From Actinomycetes bacterium (GTDB taxonomy: Bacteria; Actinomycetota; Actinomycetes; Actinomycetales; Microbacteriaceae), in the NCBI GenBank assembly GCA_023432005.1, contig JAEYVF010000193.1, positions 1 to 38,015 on the forward strand: 38,015 bases of DNA, in the 5' to 3' direction. The notes under the pieces are model-generated. The model saw only the letters and a list, made by a program, of their open reading frames with translations, had not been told where the DNA came from and made no database searches. This document shows, in pieces, positions 32,164-38,015 of this stretch (positions are counted from its first letter, which is position 1; each line of letters begins with the position of its first letter). The translations under genes were made by a program, and so were the position numbers.

Positions 32164-33288
32164 GTGAACGAGCGCGCCGACGATCGCCTGCGCGTGTTCG
32201 CGGGCCTCGACTTCTCGGCCCTCGCCGAGCCCCTCTCCCCGCGCCCGCGCGTCTGGCGCCTGCGGCGGGAGCGACCCGGATGGCTCTGGGTGCTGTCGAT
32301 CGTGGCGATCATCACGGCGGGGTCGACGCTCGTCTTCGCGCTCCCCCGCTCCCTCGTCGCGCTGTTCTCCGGCACGACGCCCGCCGCGGCGATCTGGCTC
32401 GCGAGCTGGACGGCGGCGAGCATCGCCGTCCTCGTGGGAGGCATCTGGTTCCACCGCCGCTGGAACCGCCGCTACGGCCGCAGGGTCGCGCCGATCGAGC
32501 AGGAGCTCGCCGCCTTCGCCGAGGCGAACGACCTCGTGTGGAGCCCGGTGTCGCGCGTCGACCACTCGCTCCCCGCTCCGTCAGGATGCGAGGGCAAGGT
32601 GCAGCGCCTCACCCCGCTGCTGCAGCCCGCCGAGGGCTCGGGGTGGCCGCCGTTCCTCATCGGCCGCCGGTTCTTCCACGACCCCGTGCCGCCGGACTTC
32701 GTTCCGACGGCGAGGCGCCCCTACCCCGGTCACGTCGATGGCGGTCTCTTCCTCGCCGTGCCGATGCCGCGCCGCCTGCCCCACATCGCGCTGCTGCGCG
32801 ACCACGAGCTGTCCGACACGCCGCTCGACCTCGGCGCCGCCTACTCGATGGGCATCGAGTTCGACGAGGCGTTCACGCTGCTGTGCCCACCCGGCTACGA
32901 GCGCGACGCCCTCTACCTCTTCACCCCGGATGTCATGGCCGCGATGCTCGACGACGCGGGAGGGGCGCAGTGGGGCGCCGAGGTGCTCGACGATCAGCTG
33001 TTCTTCCGCTTCCCCCCGAGCACCCTCCAGGCCGTCGTCGAGGAGGACCTGCGGCGCGCCTTCCTGCTCGTCGAGCGCACCTCGGTGCAGCTCATGGAGC
33101 AGGCCCGGCGCTACGCGGACGCGCGCATCGGCGAGCGCTCCCTCGACCTCATCGCCGACCCGGGGCGACGGGTGCGCCGTCGTCGCACGACGCCCGCGCT
33201 CCTCATCGGCGCGTGGCTGCTGCCGCTCATGGTGCTGTGCCCGTTCGTGCTGCTGCTGGGCGAGGGCCTCCTCGCCCGCTCGGCCTGA
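32164..33288 (+). CDS. conserved hypothetical membrane protein, 374 aa
   Basis: I do not recognise the family. It has two N-terminal membrane segments (about 40-62 and 75-97), a long cytoplasmic domain (100-345, with PYPGHVDGGLFLAVPMPRRLPHIALL and GYERDALYLFTPDVMAAMLDD) and one C-terminal membrane segment (about 350-370). The soluble domain resembles those of proteins that sense or scaffold rather than transport, but no catalytic motif is visible. GTG at 32164 coincides with the predicted transcript start. It converges on the transporter lipoprotein gene with six bases between stops. Confidence 0.78.
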   Translation: MNERADDRLRVFAGLDFSALAEPLSPRPRVWRLRRERPGWLWVLSIVAIITAGSTLVFALPRSLVALFSGTTPAAAIWLASWTAASIAVLVGGIWFHRRWNRRYGRRVAPIEQELAAFAEANDLVWSPVSRVDHSLPAPSGCEGKVQRLTPLLQPAEGSGWPPFLIGRRFFHDPVPPDFVPTARRPYPGHVDGGLFLAVPMPRRLPHIALLRDHELSDTPLDLGAAYSMGIEFDEAFTLLCPPGYERDALYLFTPDVMAAMLDDAGGAQWGAEVLDDQLFFRFPPSTLQAVVEEDLRRAFLLVERTSVQLMEQARRYADARIGERSLDLIADPGRRVRRRRTTPALLIGAWLLPLMVLCPFVLLLGEGLLARSA

Positions 33289-33302
33289 CGAGCCTCAGCC
33301 GA
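33280..33302. terminator. bidirectional hairpin at convergent stops
   Basis: TCGGcCTGA (33280-33288) pairs with TCAGCCGA (33295-33302) through eight pairs with one bulged C and a six-base loop. Both stop codons lie in the stem, as at hemD/gltA. Confidence 0.45.
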
Positions 33303-35145
33303 CCGGCGTCGCCGTGGGTGCGCCGGGCTCCCACTCCCACGCGTTCCACAGCACGCCCCGCGCGAGCGGCGAGCGCGTGACGCCCGAGATCCGGTCCGAC
33401 ACCGCCGTGAGGGTGGGATGCGCGAAGAGGGGGACCCCGTACGCGCTGTCCCACAGGAGGGCGTCGAGCTCGCGGAGCGCCTCGGTCTGCTCGTCCGCGT
33501 CGTCGGTGCCCGTGATGCGGTCGACGAGAGCGTCGGCCTCCGGGTCGGAGAAGTGGTTGAGGTTGGCGACGGCGGAGTCGCTGCGGAACACGGCGGCGAC
33601 GGCGGCGGGGCCGAGGCGGGTGGTGTCCCACGCGAAGAGCGCGGCGTCGTAGGCACCCGCGACCCCGAGCAGCGCCGTCCAGTCGGGGCGCGAGCAGTCG
33701 GTCACCCGGAAGCCGGCACGCGCGGCGGAGCTCTGGATGAGCTCGAACGCGGCGACGCGACGCGCGTCGGCGCGGTCGTACAGCACGCACACCTCGGGCG
33801 AGGCGACGCCCGCCGCGGCGAGGAGGGTCACGGCGGCGTCGACGTCGGTCGACCGGAACGCATCCGAGCCGTTCTCCGCGATCGCGTCGGCGTAGCCGGG
33901 GGCGCCGGGACGCAGCACGAACGAGTCGAGCGGCGCGGCATCCGCCTGCACGGGCTGGACGAGCTCCTCGACGATGCGCTGTCGGGGGACGACGTGCAAG
34001 AAGGCCTCGCGCACGCGGGCGTCGCCGAAGACGCCCGACTTCGAGGCCGAGAACTGCAGATCGAGGTGCTCGAAGGTCGCCTCGGTGCCCGCCGTGACGG
34101 TGACGCCCTCGACCTGAGACAGCCTGGCGGCCAGCTCGGCCTCGGGCGCGGGGGCTGCGACGTCGACGCGGCCGTCCTCGAAGGCGCGCACGAGCTCGCC
34201 CGGATCGCCCACGGTCTCGAGCACGAGCGTCTCGATGGCGGGCGCGCGCGATCCGCGATACCGCGGGTTGGCGGTCAGCGTCACCGAACCGTCGGAGACC
34301 TCGGAGACCCGGTACGGCCCGCTCGCGACGAGCAGCTCGGGGTCGGGCGCAGCTCCCGCGAGGTCGTACGCGGAGTTCCACACGTTCGCGATCGCCGAGA
34401 GCTCGGCGGTGTCGCCCTCCTCGATCGCCGCGACGAGCGCGTCGCGCGCGGCGGCCGCCGCGTCCGTGTCGGGGTCGGATGCGGGGTCGGCGTCTGCATC
34501 GCGCAACGGCAGCCCGAGGGCGCGAGACGCGACGACGTGCGCGGGCAGTCCCGGCGCGAGGGCTGTGCGCCACCCCGCGGTGAACTCGTCGTAGTGGACG
34601 AACAGCGAGCGCCCGTCGTCGCCGAGCTGCGGCGTCTGGGTCGCGAGCTCGAGGCCGCGCCCTCGGGCGCCGTCGAAGAGCACGACGTCGTCGGGGAGCT
34701 CGCCGAAGCGGCCGGTATCGGGGTCGACGTAGGCGCCCGTGTCGGCATCCGGGGTGTCGAGGGCGCCCGAGTTGGCCGCCCACGCGAGCAGCAGGTCGGC
34801 GGGCGTCACGGGAACGCCGTCGGACCAGCGCGCATCGGATGCGAGCGTGTAGCGCACCGTGAGCGGGTCCTCGTCGGTGACCTCCGCCGTGCCGAACGAG
34901 GTGTCCTCGACGAGGCCGTACTCGGCGTCCGGATAGGCGAACGCGCTTCCCGTGAGGTAGGCGACGTCGGCGTTGAGGGCGGCCGCGCGGCCGAACGAGG
35001 TGTTCGGGTTGAGCGAGGTGAGCGAGCCCGTCACCGCGACCGTCGCGCGCGACCCGTCGACGACGCGGTCCTGATCCGTGCAGCCCACGAGTGCGACCGC
35101 GACGGCGACCGTCGCGACGCCGGCGAGTGCACGGACGAAGCTCAC
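33295..35145 (-). CDS. ABC transporter substrate-binding lipoprotein, family 5
   Basis: A 616-residue extracellular solute-binding protein of the peptide/nickel group (SBP_bac_5). The signal peptide ends in a good lipobox, VALVGC (about residue 21). The family layout is visible: LTSLNPNTSFGR, ARWSDGVPVTPADLLLAWAAN, ASGPYRVSEVSDGSVTLTANPRYRG and the C-terminal LDALLWDSAYGVPLFAHPT. An Asp-rich insertion (DADADPASDPDTDAAA) is unusual. It lies downstream of the transporter genes, beyond a strong hairpin, with its own TAGTGT box seven bases before GTG 35145. The ligand is probably a peptide; this is inferred. Confidence 0.9.
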   Translation of the reverse strand: MSFVRALAGVATVAVAVALVGCTDQDRVVDGSRATVAVTGSLTSLNPNTSFGRAAALNADVAYLTGSAFAYPDAEYGLVEDTSFGTAEVTDEDPLTVRYTLASDARWSDGVPVTPADLLLAWAANSGALDTPDADTGAYVDPDTGRFGELPDDVVLFDGARGRGLELATQTPQLGDDGRSLFVHYDEFTAGWRTALAPGLPAHVVASRALGLPLRDADADPASDPDTDAAAAARDALVAAIEEGDTAELSAIANVWNSAYDLAGAAPDPELLVASGPYRVSEVSDGSVTLTANPRYRGSRAPAIETLVLETVGDPGELVRAFEDGRVDVAAPAPEAELAARLSQVEGVTVTAGTEATFEHLDLQFSASKSGVFGDARVREAFLHVVPRQRIVEELVQPVQADAAPLDSFVLRPGAPGYADAIAENGSDAFRSTDVDAAVTLLAAAGVASPEVCVLYDRADARRVAAFELIQSSAARAGFRVTDCSRPDWTALLGVAGAYDAALFAWDTTRLGPAAVAAVFRSDSAVANLNHFSDPEADALVDRITGTDDADEQTEALRELDALLWDSAYGVPLFAHPTLTAVSDRISGVTRSPLARGVLWNAWEWEPGAPTATPVG

Positions 35146-35152
35146 CCGCTCC

Positions 35153-35158
35153 ACACTA
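35153..35158 (-). promoter_or_regulatory. promoter of the lipoprotein gene
   Basis: TAGTGT on the minus strand, seven bases (GGAGCGG), then GTG at 35145. It is leaderless or has a one-base leader. Confidence 0.5.
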
Positions 35159-35165
35159 CGGCGAG

Positions 35166-35200
35166 CGGCCGCCGTCGCGTGTCGCACGCGACGGCGGCCG
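35166..35200. terminator. strong terminator hairpin after the fused ATPase gene
   Basis: CGGCCGCCGTCGCGTG (35166-35181) pairs perfectly with CACGCGACGGCGGCCG (35185-35200), a 16-base stem with a three-base loop. It lies 18 bases after the ATPase stop and before the lipoprotein promoter. There is no T-run. Confidence 0.75.
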
Positions 35201-35218
35201 TCAGCCGGTGGGGTGCGC

Positions 35219-36939
<1,721 letters not shown>

Positions 36940-36943
<4 letters not shown>

Positions 36944-37950
36944 CGGGTGGCCCTCGCCTTCGGGTCGAGCGCGTCGCGCACCGTCTCGCCGAGCATGATG
37001 AACGCGAGCACGGTGACCGACAGGGCGATGGACGGGTAGATCAGCGTGAACGGCGCCGTGCGGAGGCTCGTCTGAGCCGCCGAGATGTCGTTGCCCCACG
37101 ACATGAAGATGTTGTTGGGCAGGCCGACGCCGAGGAACGACAGGGTCGCCTCGGCCGTGATGGCACCCGCGAGACCCACCGTCGAGATGATGATGACGGG
37201 GGCGATCGAGTTCGGGAGCACGTGCGTGAACATCGTGCGCACCTTCGACAGGCCGATCGCCTCGGAGGCCATGACGTAGTCGAGGTTCCTCACCCTCAGC
37301 ACCTCGGATCTCAGGATTCGGGCCGTGGATGGCCAGCTGAAGAACCCGATCGCGAGCGAGATCACCCAGATGTTCCGGTCGTGCAGGAAGAGCGACATGA
37401 TCACGACGGCCGCGAGGATGTACGGGATCGCGAAGAAGATGTCGCCGAGGCGCATGAGGAGCGAGTCGAGCCAGCCGCCGAAGTAGCCCGCGAAGGCGCC
37501 GATGACGATGCCCATGACCGCCACGAGGATCGTCACGATGACGCCCACGGAGAGCGAGGTGCTCGTGCCGTGCACGATGCGGGAGAACACGTCGCAGCCC
37601 TGCTTCGTGAACCCGAGCGGGTGACCGGGGATCGGGCCGTGGTCGGAGATCCGGGTGCCGATCGGGAGGCCGAACTGCTCGGCCTGCGCCTCGTTCGAGA
37701 TGCTCAGGATGCAGTTGTCGTTCGGCGGGACCGACGTGAACACGCCCGGGAAGAACGCGACGAACACGATGAACGCGATCACCACGGCCGAGACCCAGAA
37801 CATCCAGCGGCTGCGCAGGTCGCGCCAGGCGTCGAGCCAGAGGTTCGACTTGCGGTCGCTCACGCGCACCGCGTCGACGGCGCCCAGCCCGCCCTCGTCG
37901 ACCTCGGCGACGAAGTGGGGGGCGGTGCGGACGGGATTCTTACTTGACAT
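36940..37950 (-). CDS. peptide ABC transporter permease, DppC/OppC type
   Basis: A 336-residue inner-membrane permease. It has an N-terminal cytoplasmic tail, a first membrane segment at about 50-70, a large external loop (71-115, with the OppC motif HPLGFTKQGCDVFSRIVHGT) and the binding-protein-dependent EAA-like loop ASEAIGLSKVRTMFTHVLPN, followed by FLGVGLPNN. It begins with ATG at 37950, overlapping the upstream permease stop by 11 bases (ATGTCAAGTAA). It forms the pore together with the truncated DppB-type gene. Confidence 0.95.
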
Positions 37951-38015
37951 AGCGGATCCTCGGGTCGAGCACTCCGTAGAGGAGGTCGATGGCGATGTTC
38001 ACGAGCACGTACACG
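37940..38015 (-). CDS. peptide ABC transporter permease, DppB type, C-terminal fragment
   Basis: The last 24 residues and the TAA stop of a gene that runs off the right edge: VYVLVNIAIDLLYGVLDPRIRY ending in VK. The LxxDLLYGVLDPRIR ending is diagnostic for DppB/OppB permeases. It is coupled to the downstream permease by the 11-base overlap. Confidence 0.88.
   Translation of the reverse strand, partial: VYVLVNIAIDLLYGVLDPRIRYVK

Overview
The window is chromosomal DNA of a very GC-rich actinobacterium, most likely a member of the Microbacteriaceae. The evidence is the gene set and order (rnhB-DUF2469, yraN-comM-dprA-xerC-M23-rpsB, lepB-rplS, fdxA-dapC), frequent GTG starts and many TANNNT -10 boxes placed exactly six bases before a start codon. 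I count 42 protein genes (two cut by the window edges) plus one doubtful 20-codon leader ORF. I see no tRNA or rRNA gene, CRISPR array, transposase or prophage.

Layout. (1) 1-13.4 kb is the conserved neighbourhood of rpsB, xerC, dprA, comM, yraN, DUF2469, rnhB, lepB and rplS, nearly all on the minus strand. It is interrupted by accessory genes: a RIO-type kinase next to rpsB, a metallophosphoesterase between dprA and xerC, and a block between yraN and DUF2469 (unknown protein, VOC protein, GNAT acetyltransferase, VanY-like peptidase, SEC-C protein). Two copies of a hairpin repeat flank the M23 peptidase gene. (2) 13.4-16.9 kb is a tightly overlapping five-gene minus-strand operon: membrane protein, type III polyketide synthase, SAM methyltransferase, second membrane protein, nitroreductase-family flavoenzyme. 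It looks like a small phenolic or pyrone natural-product cluster. It is divergent from map, and both starts carry leaderless promoters inside 22 bp. (3) 17.7-25.3 kb is a nitrite assimilation module: a formate/nitrite channel, then trmD, then sirohydrochlorin chelatase and nirD on the minus strand, divergent from nirB-cobA-hemD on the plus strand. The nirD/nirB gap holds two exact GTNAC-N6-GAAAC words, the published GlnR binding pattern, so nitrogen control is likely. trmD, usually next to rplS, is separated from it by about 5.5 kb. (4) 25.3-28.4 kb holds gltA, dapC, fdxA and a small membrane protein. (5) 28.5-33.3 kb holds a secreted surface protein with two tandem domains and a sortase-like tail, the translational GTPase gene typA, and a divergent unknown membrane protein. 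(6) 33.3 kb to the end holds a peptide/nickel-type ABC transporter: a lipoprotein, a fused double ATPase, one complete permease and the C-terminus of another.

Recurring regulatory architecture: about ten operon-leading genes appear to be leaderless, with start codon and predicted transcription start coinciding. In two cases the promoter lies in the last codons of the upstream gene. Four convergent gene pairs end 4 to 10 bases apart with both stop codons inside an inverted repeat. The word CGGATGC/GCATCCG is strikingly abundant throughout.

All calls come from reading the sequence; no database search was run.
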